From Ceratotherium simum simum (taxonomy: Eukaryota > Chordata > Mammalia > Perissodactyla > Rhinocerotidae), in contig NW_004454166.1 of assembly GCF_000283155.1 (NCBI RefSeq), positions 9,639,625 through 9,703,624 on the forward strand: a stretch of 64,000 bases of DNA, given 5' to 3'. The notes below the pieces were generated by a model, which was not told the DNA's origin, did no database searches, and saw only the letters and a list, made by a program, of their open reading frames with translations. Made by a program: the position numbers and the translations under genes. Below, piece after piece: positions 46,141 through 58,060 of the stretch. The stretch's first letter is position 1; each line of letters opens with the position of its first letter.

Positions 46141-48720
46141 ACTACATTTAAATAGTATCTTAAATGTACTTCAGATACCATTTTCTGTCACTTAAATTCA
46201 GAGATTGTTTGCACTGTTTATTCTCCCCTTAAAGTGTATGTGTGTGTGTTGGTTTTAAATCAGTGCACCCCACACGAGAGGTCAGAGTGTGACCATTTGG
46301 AGCAGAGTCTGTGGTCTGCGTACGTGGTGGTTATAAACCTCAGACTCTAGGGACCCTTGACTGCTGTGCATTTCCTCCTGGGCCATTCTACATTTTCTTC
46401 TAAAAACTTAAGTCTGAACAAGTCTATCATGGCAGTAAGTTTACTAAATGTGACTACATTTGTGCCCTTTCCTCATAACTCAGATTCTCAAGAATGCAGT
46501 TTTAAATAAGAAGTAGATATTTAGTCAGTCTTAGGAGATCCATGGCCTCTGAAAGGGTTAATGTGATGGATGCCGACTTGATTTAATACTGAGTACAACA
46601 AGGCTCTGGAGAACACTAAGAAGGGAAAGCATGAAGAAAAGGGGCAGAGTGAAGTTGTCTCTGTAGCATAAATGATTAGCATGCACGTTGGGATCTAATT
46701 ACGAAGGCAGAGATTTTCACCACCAGGGCAAAAGCTGCAATTTTTCTTTTTTACTAAAATGTACTCTAAAAACTCAGCATATTTAAGAGAGTTTTATCCC
46801 TTGCTTGCTAGGCCATGAAGTTTTTTCAAATCTCTTTTGCATGTGATTTTGTATTTTCATGACAATTCTGAAAACATCGTGTTGGAAGACAATTCTAAAG
46901 ACATCAAGTTTTAAAGTCTAGCATATTAAATCTATTTTGAAAGTAGCCATACTTTTACATCAAGAATACGTTTTGGAATAGACACTTGTGGTTGAAGCAG
47001 ATTCAGTTATGAAGGTTTGGAAATAATACTTTAATAAAGATAGTTCATTTTAAAATTGAATGCAATTCTAGTTTTGGTGATAATTTTAAACAGTGTATAC
47101 TTGAATCTGAGAAAGGAAGCCAAGACCAAGTGGAAACACGTTTCTCTTGGAGTGGTGGCAAGCACACAGAGCAGGGAGCCTCCTGGGTGGGAAGAGACAC
47201 TTCCCCATGGCCTGCTACTTACCCGGCTCTGTGCTCCTTGGTGGTGCGCCACGTGCCATCCCTTTAAGGGTACAAGTGTTACTTATGTAAGAATACCTTA
47301 ACGGTTTCCCCAAGTATGTGCTCCCAAGACACCAGGGCTACAAGGTGGTCCTCCAAGAAAGGGTTCTGAGGTCAGAAAAGTTGGGGAAGTTCTTATTCAT
47401 TCCATACCGTCTCCCCCCTGTTTTTAGAGTCCTAGCACATATTAGCATATTAAAGGCTCATTGTCCCACACTGCCCATCCCCACCCCCAGGAAACCAATT
47501 TAACTTTGCTTAACTGGCCTTCATTGAATTTATTTGTCCTTAAAAAAAATTTTTTTTTCGTTACATCTTGAGAAACTGTTCTTCTGCAGAACGCACTTTG
47601 AGAAACAGTTCTTGAGCTATTCCTCCTCAGTTCCCTTCTCTTACGTGACAACAAAAGTGAGCGTGGCAGCAACAAGAATATTGTTGGGTCAGGTAACCCT
47701 TCGGAAGCACTCAGCCGATCTGAAACTGAGTTTGAGCACATCACAAACTTCAACATGTTCTTTAAAATAATGGCCAAATAATGTAAATAAATTTCACATC
47801 ACTGAAGTATCTTATGATAATTTAAAAGCCTTCATGTATGTGTCTCAGATTTGTAGTTGGAGGTCTCTAAGAAGTTAGGGAAGGGTACGTTGTTTACAGA
47901 AGGGTCCTTCAAGTTTGAAACTTCAGAGTCTGAGCTGCGGTGAGGCCAGCTGGGCCAACAGCAAGAGAGGGGACCAGCCATCTGCGCTTGGGAGTGTTGT
48001 TCTCCTTTCCTCCAGGGCTGCTGCCGAGACTCTAGGGCGGTTATAATTACCGCTTAACACTCCAAATGGCCATCCAGAGATGGGGCCTGCTGATCGAATG
48101 CTGACTATCTTTTGTTGGAGAAAGAATTGAGATGATGTTATAGGGGCTAAGCAAATAACACATCCTCAATAAATGCTTGTTGAATAAATGTGGGGGGATG
48201 GGGTATTCAAGAGACTAAAATTTTAGTTTATGATGCTAATGATACTCGTCAAAATTACTATTAAAACAAATATAACCTGTTAATTGAGGGAAACGGGAAT
48301 GAACCTGAAAATTAAAATAAGCCACTGTTGAAAATGTTTTAAGTTAATTCGGTGATTTTGAACCTGACATTGTTAGCATGTGGCCCTACATTATAATGAA
48401 GTCTAGGTGAAGACGGTAATACTAGCCAGGCAGGAAAAAAGGGAGCACATCATAAGCTAGAGACCTGTGGGCCTTGTCGGCATCTAAGCCAGTGCCAGCT
48501 AATCAGCTCTGGTGATAGATTTATGAGAATGAAGGGTTCCGGTCCTTTCTGCCATCCCCCCTCCCTTTTTCTTTACTAGCCCACAATGCAGAATGCACAG
48601 TGGAAGCTCTTCCGGCCCATCTTCTCACTGCCTGCCCAGGAGCAGAGTGCGTAGATCTACAGATGTTACTTATTTTGTTCAAGTTGTGACTAGAAGCGTG
48701 GAGAGCAGCACTGCAAAAAT
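46141..48720. other. Inferred intronic DNA
   Basis: A short (TG)n at 46230-46250 and an L2-like end at 48160-48195 (ctcaataaatgcttgttgaa). Near-direct repeats ttgagaaactgttctt (47568) and ttgagaaacagttctt (47598). No exon. Confidence 0.4.
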
Positions 48721-48730
48721 GACCCCTGCT

Positions 48731-49212
48731 GGGGCCAGCCCCGTGGCATAGTGGTTAAGTTCAGTGTGCTCTGCTTTGGTGGCCTGAGTTCACAGGTTCG
48801 GATCCCAGGCACAGACATAAACCGCTCGTCAGCCATGCTGTGGTGGTGACCCACATATAAAGTAGAGGAAGATTGGCACAGATGTTAGCTCAGGGCTAAT
48901 CTTCCTCAAACAAAAAAAGAGGAAGATTGGCGGGCTGGCCCCGTGGCTTAGCGGTTAAGTGTGCGCGCTCCGCTGCTGGCGGCCCAGGTTCAGATCCCGG
49001 GCGCGCACCGATGCACCGCTTCTCCGGCCATGCTGAGGCTGCGTACCACGTACAGCAACTAGAAGGATGTGCAGCTATGACATACAACTATCTACTGGGG
49101 CTTTGGGGGAGGGAATAAATAAAATAAAATCTTTAAACAAAAAAAAGGAAGATTGACAACAGATGTTAGCTCAGGGCTAATCTTCCTCAGCAAAAAAAAA
49201 ATAAAAAAATTA
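48731..49212 (+). mobile_element. ERE3-like SINE interrupted by another ERE
   Basis: Outer element, 48731-48930 plus 49137-49212. TSD gacccctgc (48721-48729 and 49213-49221). The second unit (gttagctcagggctaatctt) resumes after the inner SINE. Confidence 0.92.
48931..49136 (+). mobile_element. ERE SINE nested in ERE3
   Basis: 'ctactggggc'-type copy. Its flanks repeat the host tail: gaggaagattgg before and a-ggaagattga after, giving a short diverged TSD. The order of insertion is therefore ERE3 first, this copy second. Confidence 0.93.
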
Positions 49213-49661
49213 GACCCCTGCCTATGACTGGGGCGCGGGAGTGGGGAAGCTCCAAGGGCAGTGGGAAGGCACTGAAAATAAAAAAGTAAAAGAATCAAAA
49301 ATGTTGGTAGAATAAAGAGAAAATTCCAGGCCACTCGTGTGCTTTGGTTTGGTTCAACATTTACTGACTAGTGTGCTGCTCAGGTTGCTAAGTACTGGAT
49401 TCAACCAAGAATGAGACTTTCCCTCTAGAAGTATACCGTCTATGAAGGGAGATGGTACAGAGGGTTGTAGGGGCTTCCACAGTGTCAGAGCACACCTGAA
49501 TCTCTATTTCTTAAATAGCCAAAAGTCACACTTTTAGTGACTTTACACACTGGTTTACAGTGTGTAAAGCACTGATAATTTCTTGGTAGATTCTAAACTA
49601 ATTTTTAAAACTAAGAGCTGGAAATACAAAAGAACTGTAAGGGAACATAGACATGATTTTT

Positions 49662-49911
49662 TTTTTTTTTTTTTTGTGAGGAGGGCTAGCCCTGAGCTAA
49701 CATCTGATGCCAATCCTCCCCTTTTTTCTTGAGGAAGATTGGCCCTGAGCTAACATCCATGGCCATCTTCCTCTACTTTATATGGGACGTCGCCACAGCA
49801 TGGCTTAACAAGTGGTGCATCGGTGCGCGCCCGGGGTTCCGAACCTGCGAACCCCGGGCCACCGCAATAGAGCGTGTGCGTTTAACCGCTTGCGCCACCG
49901 GGCCGGCCCGA
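49662..49911 (-). mobile_element. ERE SINE, minus, 'ccatataaag' type
   Basis: TSD agacatgattttt (49649-49661 and 49912-49924). Confidence 0.96.
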
Positions 49912-49924
49912 AGACATGATTTTT

Positions 49925-50759
49925 GAAGTATGATCCATGTCTATTCTTAACTAGTGAGGATGGAGCTCAGTAAACTTTGGGAAAAATTTATTGCATTTGT
50001 AGGCACGACAGTATTTCATTACACAGTGTGAAAGAAAAAGTGTCCTTGAGTAGAAAATAAAGCCTCCCTCAAGCCTGTAGACAAGTCACACAGCTCTTGA
50101 GGCAGTCCCATAGAAAAGATGGTACCAGTAATATGTTTAATATTTTTATTTCCATGTTGAAATGACCAACATTTAAGATAAGGTGTGATTTTTGTTTTTT
50201 GATAGTGCAAGGTTCTAGAAACTTTATTTAAAGTCGAACAAAATTATTATTTTGTTGTTGTTCACTCATTTCTGGTAGCTCTGTTGCTGCTCGTCCACAT
50301 CTGTTGACTGAGTGACAATCTCTCCCCGTTCACCCTGCCAGGAAGCCCCAGTGCTCTTGTCATGGTCCCAGAGTCTCATACCTGACCAGGTACTGTGAGC
50401 CGTTTAATGTCCCACGGCCACTGAACCACCAGGCCCAGAGTGGATTCTTCAGTTCGTCTCTTAGCACTACATCAGACCATCGTCTCATTTCTCTTGCAGC
50501 TTTCTCCCACTCAGACATGCATTTTCTCTTCTACTCTTTAAGTATTTACACCTCATCTGCTTCTAAAAATGTTTTAGGTGACTTGTAATCAAATGTAAAT
50601 ATATTTAAGACTTTTGAAAGGAAAAATCAAAAGCTCCAAGGAGGAGGAGGTGGGGTAGAAGGAAGCAGCACGCGTGTCCTAAGTCCCAAAGCTGCTTCAC
50701 CTCCCAGTGCTTCTGGTCTTACTTCAGAATGGCGCTTATTCAAAAGGGGATTACTACAT
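49925..50759. other. Inferred intronic DNA
   Basis: No exon recognised. tctcatttctcttgcag ending near 50501 resembles a splice acceptor, but the following sequence has no exon-like frame or donor. Confidence 0.35.
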
Positions 50760-51030
50760 GGAATCCTTTAACAGAATCCCACAACTGGCAGGGACTTAAG
50801 GGGTCTATAGTCCAACCCACCAAGGTGTCACGTTTACTAAGTGGATTTTGTTTGGGCTCTGCCTAAAACCCCCATCAGCAGAGAACTCACTGCTTCCTGA
50901 GACTGGCTTTCAGGCAGTTATTAGCAATTTCTTCTTTTCTGCACAGCTGAGCTCTGTGTCCATGTAACGTTATTGTTGGTTCTGATTCTGCATCCATTAG
51001 CCAGGTAGAATAACTGAAGATAGAACTGAA
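50760..51030. mobile_element. Possible CR1/L3-type LINE relic
   Basis: agaatcccacaactggcagg then ggtctatagtccaacccacc resembles the 3' part of mammalian CR1/L3 copies. Weak. Confidence 0.35.
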
Positions 51031-51049
51031 ATCAGCCTCTATTATGTGC

Positions 51050-51296
51050 CAAGTTGTGTGTGTGTGTGTGTTTTGGGGAGGAAGATTGTCCCTGAGCTAA
51101 CATCTGTTCCAGTCTTCCTCTATTTTGTATATGGGACACTGCCACAGCGTGCCTTGATGAGTGGTGAGTGGGTCTGCCCCCAGGACCCGAATCTGCAAAA
51201 GCAGCATGTAGGTCTGTGCCCAGGATCTGAATCTCGAACCCTGGGCTGCTGAACCAGAGCGTGCGAACTTAACCACTACACCACCAGGCCGGCCCG
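51050..51296 (-). mobile_element. ERE-like SINE, minus, diverged
   Basis: gaggaagattgtccctgagc, then ctattttgtatatgggacac, then gaacttaaccactacaccac and the accaggccggcccg end. The poly-T side is a (TG)n run. A duplicated agg(a/t)ctg(a)atctg-type patch suggests internal rearrangement (51180-51240). Confidence 0.88.
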
Positions 51297-52319
51297 GTGT
51301 GTATTTTAAACTTAAAAACCCTTAGTTTGTACAACCATTTCTAAATGTCATGATTCCAGATCCTGTGCTTTTCTGGGTCCCCCTGTTTTTTTCCCCTCTT
51401 ATGCTTTGATTTTTTTATTTATTTAATTTTTATTTTTATCAAAACTATAGTGCATATATTTTTAAAGAGTGGAACGTTTCTCGCAGGATTTTTTTTAAGC
51501 CTCTCCTCCATTTTCCGTTGCCCTGAGGCCATTACTTTTAAATCTTTGAACTGTCTTTTGCTTTTCCCCTCTATATCTCTAACCTGCATATATTGCTATC
51601 TTGATTCTTCAGTTTTCCACACTAATTTTGGGCTCCACCATGGAAGATGAAGACTGAGCTCTCTTCCAACACCGTTCTTTGCCCCTATCCCGTCTACATG
51701 CTTCCAGCCCCCTTATCCTTCTGCTGTAGACATATTGTAATTTTGTTTGGATCAGTGTTCAGTCTTTACGTTATGACTCTGTAAATGCTCTTTACGGCTG
51801 AGTCCTGTAATATTTCATCATTCCTACATAATCTTTTTTTGCTCTTGGAGATAATAATTGTCTTGTTTTGCTTTCCACCTAGTTTTCTGTGTACTTATGA
51901 CTAATCGGCCTCTAAATTCTTGCCTACTTGTATGAATTTCTTTGAGTCAGCTCAGATACCTTAGATATTCTTTCAGTTTCAATTTCCTGACGAGATCTTT
52001 CTCAAAGCTCCAATCTGGGCTGGCCACTTTTCAGGCTTGCTGCAAAGCTGTCAGTTTGAGATCTCCCTTCACATCATACCGGGGATTCCCTTAGTCTTTC
52101 TTGTGTTGGATTCCCAATTACCTGAATCCTATGCACCTTTAAAAAATTTATTAAAAAAAATTTTTTTAAATAGCTGTATGGCTTCCTTATTTTACATATC
52201 TGTTTAAGGAAAGTAAAGGAGGGAAGAAAAGGTGAAGTAGGATTGGAGGAAAAAAACTTCATTCTGCCTTCAAACTAGAAAGCCTGGGAAGAGTTCAGAA
52301 CATCTGTATGTTTGGAATG
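51297..52319. other. T-rich DNA, possibly old LINE debris
   Basis: Composition resembles antisense L1 but no diagnostic words are secure. No exon. Confidence 0.35.
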
Positions 52320-55300
52320 AGACCAGTGAATCTGGTCAACATGGTGGATTGAACACAGATACTTCTCTCTGCTCCTTCCCCAAAATCCCTGGCATAGCAT
52401 AAATACAGATCCAGATCACCAGGCATCGTAAGGCCCAGGGATCTCTAAGGGCATTGGTGAGAAGAGAGGCGGAACACGACAGAATTGATTCATAGTCTGT
52501 GTCAGGAGTAGGTGAACCCTCAGATCACTTCCCCCACTAAGCAGCTAGGTAACACACTGCCCTGCAATTTTGTATTTTTACATTTTATGCTAAGGTCTAG
52601 GATCCATTTTGAGTTCATTTTGGTATGAGGTTTGAGGTATAGGTTAGATTTTGTTTGTTTGCATATGGGTGTCTAATTATTCCAGTACAATTTATTGAAA
52701 AGGCTATAGTTTTTCCATTGAATTGCCTTTGCACCTTTTTCAAATATCAACCATCTATGTGTGAGTCTGTTTCTGAATTTTCTAATCTGTTTTATTGATC
52801 TGTTTGTCTTAACACTAATACCACAGGTCTTGATTATTTTATAGTGTATGTTGAATTCAGGTGGTGTGAGACCTCTGACTTTTTTCTTCTTTTTGAAAAA
52901 CTATTTTGGCTATTCTAATTCTTTTGCCTTTCCTTATACATTTTAGAATGAGCTTGTCAATATCTACAAAATAAATCCAGCTGGGATTTTGATTTGGCTT
53001 GTGTTGAAACTGTAGATCAATTAGGGAAGAATTGTCAAGTAATGTTGAGTCTTCCAATCTGTGAATGTGGTGTAGTTCTCCATTTATTTAAACCTTTGAT
53101 TTCTTTCATCAGTGTTCCTGTCCTGGTGTTTTCTTTCTTGGTCTACTCTCTTGATTTGGTAAAATACCTCCTTTAGTAGCTTGCTAAGAAAGGATACATG
53201 AAGTAATTTTTTGATACTTTGCATGTTTTTATTTTTACCTCATACATATTTAATATTTGGCTGGATGTAGAATTCTAGATTGGAAATTATTTTCCCTCAG
53301 AATTTAAAATGTGTTCCTTTGTCTTCTTGCTTCTAGGGTGGCTGTTGAAGTCTGATGTCATTCCGATTCTTGATTTTTTTGTATGAAACTTGTTTTAGGA
53401 TCTTCCTTGTAATCCGTGTTCTGATGTTTTTCAGTGATGTGCCTCCTCTGGATCTGTTTTCATTATTATGCTGGACACTGTGGGGTCTTTCAATCTGGAA
53501 ATTTGTGTTTTGCAGTTGGGAAAATTTTTCCCGAGTTCTTTCTTTGATTCCTTCCCATCTGTTTCCCCATCTATTCTTTAATTTTTTATCTTTTCTTCCA
53601 TTTCCGAACTCCTTGTCTTCTACTCCATGTTCTGGTAGATTTCCTCAATTTATCCTTTAGTATTTCTATTGCTTTTTTTTTTTTTGGTGAGGAAGATCAG
53701 CCCTGAGCTAACATCTGCCAATCCTCCTCTTTTTGCTGAGGAAGACTGGCCCTGGGCTAACATCCATGCCCATTTTCCTCCACTTTATATCGGACGCCGC
53801 CACAGCATGGCCTGACAAGCAGTGCGTCGGTGCGTGCCCGGGATCCGAACTGGCGAACCCCAGGCCCCCGCAGCAGAGCGCGAGCACTTAACCCCTTGCA
53901 CCACTGGGCCGGCCCCTCTATTGCATTTTTATTTCTGCTATGACTGCTTAATTTCCTAGCGTCTTTAATTGTTCTTTTCAGTATTCTTTTTTGTTTTTGC
54001 ATTGTCTGTTCTTATCTCTCTGTGCATATATCTGTGTGCATTTAAGTTCACTTCTCTTTGTATCTGCATCATTTCTTTCTTCCAACTTTCTTCTCTTTGT
54101 CTCTGACTTCGTGTTAAAAGTTTCCTTAAATGTCTGGTGATCCTTAGCTATCTGCTCATTATTTAAGTAGAGGGCTCTAAAAGGTAGTTTGAAAGCCTCG
54201 TATTTATTTGGGAGTGGGATTGTTGACTGTGGAGTTCACTGTAGGGTGGTCTGGCTGGCCTGTTTCCTTGGGAAATGCCCAGTGTCAGTATCTTTGGTCT
54301 TATCTCTTGGACTGTCAGATTTTCACAAAGAAGTCTCGTTTAGTCTCCTGGAGCATATTGGTCTGGCTGCCAGAGTCCTGGGACCCAAGTAGGGAAGGAA
54401 GGTTGGAATGCGAGTTGGTCTCAGTATTTAATATGTAAGCTTCGACTTAATCCTTTTGTTTTCTGTGTGGTACCTCTGCCCACAGCTCTTCTGGGTGGAA
54501 GAGGGGCAGTTAGTTGCTCAGCTGCACAGCAAGTCTAACTGCTCTTAAGCAGCCTTTCATCAAATCCTCCCATTTTTAGCTCCGCTGTCACCTCCAGTTC
54601 CTGAGATATCTTATACCACTAATTCCTGAGGTTTGGGGGAGTTTGTGGCATAATTGGTTTGCTTCCTGGCTTTTCTCACTGTTGACTCAGAATTTAGCTT
54701 TTTGGAGTCTGCTGTGTCAATTATCTCTCTCCTACCTGCTTCCTAGTTCCAAATATTTTAAATCCCTTTACTGTCATCTTAGTGGTGTTTTGGAAAGGAG
54801 CAGAGTTAAATGCATGTAGTCAGTTAGTCAGCATTTACTGGAAGTACTACCCAAGTCTCTTTCATCTGTCTGAGTTCTAGTTTAACAGTTTCATTAAAGT
54901 GTGGTGCAAAGAAAGAAACTCACTAAACTAGATGTCCTCAGTCCTTTCTTCTGGATTCTTAGTGTTGCCTAAGGCTGAATTAGCCTTTTTAACAACTTTG
55001 CTTACATTAGCTTGCAGTCCACCAAAAGCCCTAAGTCATCTTTTTCCCATCCTGATGTTCTTATAAAGTTAGATTTTTAAAAGATAAGTACAAAACTTAA
55101 ATTTCCCTGGGAAATTTAAAGCTATTGATTTTTGCCCAGTTTGGTAGATTGTTGTGAACTTTTGGAATTCTGACTTATCTGACTATTGCTTTCTCAAATT
55201 TTTATTATCTGATAATTTGGTCAGCAAGCCAATTATGTCTTCATATTCGTTTGGGGAGGGACTTGTTGATTGTGGGGTTCGTTTTAGTGTGGTCTGGCTG

Positions 55301-55480
55301 GCCTGTTTTCCTTTGGAAACCCCCATTGTCATTATCTTTTGGCTTTGGTATTATTTATCACTTTATTTTGTTGTTAAAAATATTTTTTGTTTCTTTTCAG
55401 AACCTCTCTATAGTTGGTCAGCTCTTTTCTCGAGACCATTCTAGCAGTTCCAAATATACTTGACCCTTAATTTGGTCCAT
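52320..55480 (-). mobile_element. Old L1 (L1M/HAL1-like), antisense, fragmented
   Basis: 52560-53130 matches antisense ORF2 wording (ttgagttcattttggtatga, then ggtcttgattattttatagt, then tgtggtgtagttctccattt). 53200-54900 (gatgtagaattctagattgg, then ttaaatgtctggtgatcctt) looks like the antisense 5' part of the same class. Interrupted by the ERE at 53673. A piece is present twice (54195-54330 and 55235-55350). Frames are broken throughout; no protein. Confidence 0.6.
53673..53916 (-). mobile_element. ERE SINE, minus, 'ccatataaag' type
   Basis: TSD tctattgc (53665-53672 and 53917-53924). Inserted into the old L1. Confidence 0.94.
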
Positions 55481-56217
55481 TTTTCCCCGCCTATCCCCAG
55501 AGATAGTATTAGAAATAAGATCAACAAATTTTAATAAAAGTCAGCTATATCGTGTGTTTCCCAACTCTGTTCTCCTAACTATCAAACAAGGACATGACGT
55601 GAGCCAGGAATAGCTCTTACTGTTCCATTGCCCACAAACCCTCCTTTGATAACCTGTTCTGGAATTTTACGGGAGGTGAAGTTATGCTCAGTTGAAATTT
55701 GTGGTATTCACTTTCTTCCCCTTTCTAAAAAGGAGGATGCTAACATGTTTCTCACTGTTTTATATTCTTGTTCTCTGTCATTGAGGAGGGCATGTAAGTT
55801 GTCTAGACCACCAGGGTGTGAACTCTTCCCTGGGAGACAGGAGAGGCAGTGTCTTAACTCTCTGTGTTCTCAGCGTAGTGCACTGGTCTAACGTGTAGAA
55901 GACACTCAGTAGATGTTTCAGTAAGCTTGTTTATCTGAAACAGTGTATTTCTGAATTCCCTCACCTATTTACCTGTTAGGGCTTCAGTGTTTGCAGACTG
56001 ATGTTGAGTCCTACTACATTTTGGTGATAACCTGTAAGGTTGTACTTTTTACTTGTGTTTAAAGTGTCAAGATTTATTGAGAAAAGTCTTTTCACAGAAC
56101 CTGCTGGTGTTCCAGGTATTGTGCTGGGCTTGGAGATAGAGCAGCAAATAAGACAGCTCCTGTTCTCATGGAGCTCGCCACCCAGTGGGAAGGAGAGGAT
56201 TAAAGAAACGCTAACAT
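55481..56217. other. Inferred intronic DNA with L2/MIR-like target
   Basis: 56060-56180 (gtgttccaggtattgtgctg, then aagacagctcctgttctcat) is an old L2/MIR-like tract that received the L1 at 56218. No exon. Confidence 0.45.
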
Positions 56218-57055
56218 CTATTGGTGGACATTTGGGTTGCCTCCATATCTTGGTTATTGTAAATAATGCTGCAGTGAACATAGAGGTGCATATATCTCTT
56301 CGAATGAGTGTTATTGTTTTCTTCAGATAAATACCCAGAAGTGAAATTGCTGGGTCGTATGGTAGTTCTATTTTTAATTTTTTGAGGAACTTCCATACTG
56401 TTTTCCATAATGGCTGCACCAATTTACATTCCCATCAACAGTGTTCAAGGGTTTCCTTTTCTCCACATACTCACCACTTGTTATTTTTTGTTTTTTTTGA
56501 TAATAGCCATTCTGACAGATGTGAGGTATCTGATTGTGGTTTTGAATGAATAAAGAAGATGTGGTATATATGCATACGATAGAATATTACTCAGCCATTA
56601 AAAAAAAGAATGAAACCTTGCCATTTGCAACATGGAGGGACCTAGGGAGTATTATGCTAAATGAAATAAGTCAGACAGAGAAAGACAGTGTGTGATCTCA
56701 CTTATATGTGGAATCTAAAAACCAAAACAAATGAACAAACAAAACAAAACAGAAGCAGACTCACAGATACAGGAAATAAACTGGTGGTTACCAAAGTGGG
56801 GAGGGGTTGAGGGTGGGCAAAAGAGGTGAAGGAGATTAAGAGATACAAACTTCCAGTTATAAAATTACTAAGTCGTGAGGATATAATGTACAGCATAAGG
56901 AATATAGTCAATAATATTGTAATAACTTTTTGTTTGGTGACAGATAGTAACTAGATTGATCATGGTGATCATTTCATCAAATCACTATCTGAAACTAACA
57001 CACCTGAAACTAATAGTTTATTGTATGTCAATTATACTTCAATTAAAAAAATCTT
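56218..57055 (+). pseudogene. L1 3' end with twin-priming 5' inversion
   Basis: 56218-56544 is antisense L1 ORF2 C-terminal sequence (minus frame with recognisable L1 reverse-transcriptase C-terminal wording, stopped and frameshifted). 56545-57055 is sense L1 starting at exactly the next element position (atgaataaagaagatgtgg) and running through the 3' UTR (tgaaataagtcagacagaga) to a short A-rich end. The two halves are contiguous in the element but inverted to each other. Possible decayed duplication: aaacgctaaca at left, aaaagttaaca at right. Non-functional. Confidence 0.88.
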
Positions 57056-57314
57056 TAAAGTATTTAAAATTGAGGGGAAAAAAAAAGTTAACAGTGAAGT
57101 TTTGTGCATGACCCATCCCGTGTATGTGTTATATTGACGTTGAAGGTCATCGATGTGATGCTTCCCTTTTTCCAAAAATGTTCTCCCAGGACTGCCTCTG
57201 GTCTTTCTTTACATATCCTGACATGTGCTAACTTTGCTGCCACCACCCTAGTCCAAGTCACCATCTTGTGCGTAGATGCCTGCGGTCCTTTCTTCGCATA
57301 GCAGCCTCTGTAAT
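57056..57314. other. L2-like flank
   Basis: ctgacatgtgctaactttgc then agatgcctgcggtcctttct fits L2, interrupted by the next SINE. No gene. Confidence 0.4.
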
Positions 57315-57328
57315 CAAAAAGCTACCTC

Positions 57329-57575
57329 GTGGCCGAGCCGGTGGTGTAGTGGTTAAGTTCGAGCGCTCTGCTTGGGCGGCCCGTGGTTCGCAGCTTTGGA
57401 TCCCTGGTGTGGAACTACGCACCGCTTATCAAGCCATGATATGGCAGGCGTCCCACATATAAAGTAGAGGAAGATGGGCACAGATGTTAGCCCAGGGCCA
57501 GTCTTCCTCAGCAAAAAGAGGAGGATTGGCAACAGATGTCAGCTCGGGGGTAATCTTCCTCACCAAAAAAACAAA
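57329..57575 (+). mobile_element. ERE3-like SINE
   Basis: ggtgtagtggttaagttcga head and cccacatataaagtagagga body. Flanks aaaaagctacctc / aaaaagccacctc are a TSD with one change. Confidence 0.93.
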
Positions 57576-58060
57576 AAAAAGCCACCTCAGATCCCATCTC
57601 CTCTGAGCTTAGAGCCCTCTGGTAACTTCCATCACACGTAAATATGATATCCAGACTTCCTCTGTGCCTTAATCTGGCTCTGCCTACCTCTTCACCTCTA
57701 CTCCTACCGTTGTTTTAATTCATTACGTTCTGGCTGAATTCATTGTCTTCAGAAGTGTCGGATCCATCCTTGTCAGGGCCTTCCTCTTCTCTCTGCCTGA
57801 CTCTACCCTCAGATCTGTCACCTTGCTCCCTCAATTCTGAAACAGCCCTTCTAGCCCAACCCTGTCATTTTCTATTTCTTTACTTGGCTCTATTTTTCTT
57901 TAAGCCAATCATCACTGGAAGTCATTTATGTATCTTTATTGGCTTTCTTCCTCCATAAACCAGGGGATTGGTCTGTTTTGTTGATTGTTGTATCCCCAGT
58001 CTTGCATCAGGGCCTGGCACCTAGGAGATGCCAATGTTTGTTGAATGAACGATGCATTCT
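57576..58060 (+). mobile_element. L2 LINE 3' end
   Basis: cacctcagatcccatctcct, then ctggctctgcctacctcttc, and the terminus ggcctggcacctaggagatg then gtttgttgaatgaacga. Confidence 0.75.

Noticed and set aside
47530..47780. Opposed frames of 78 and 111 codons with paired gagaaac(t/a)gttctt words
   Set aside because: No domain or homology recognised; the paired words could be steroid-receptor-like half sites or chance, too weak to call.
50480..50501. Splice-acceptor-like tract before an exon
   Set aside because: The polypyrimidine-AG looks fair, but no exon-like frame or donor follows; such sites are common by chance in T-rich DNA.
53355..53660. 101-codon + frame rich in Phe/Leu
   Set aside because: Antisense reading of an old A-rich L1; hydrophobicity comes from T-rich codons, not a membrane protein.
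55976..56422. 148-codon minus frame with reverse-transcriptase-like C-terminus
   Set aside because: It is the inverted 5' part of a dead L1 copy, not a host gene.
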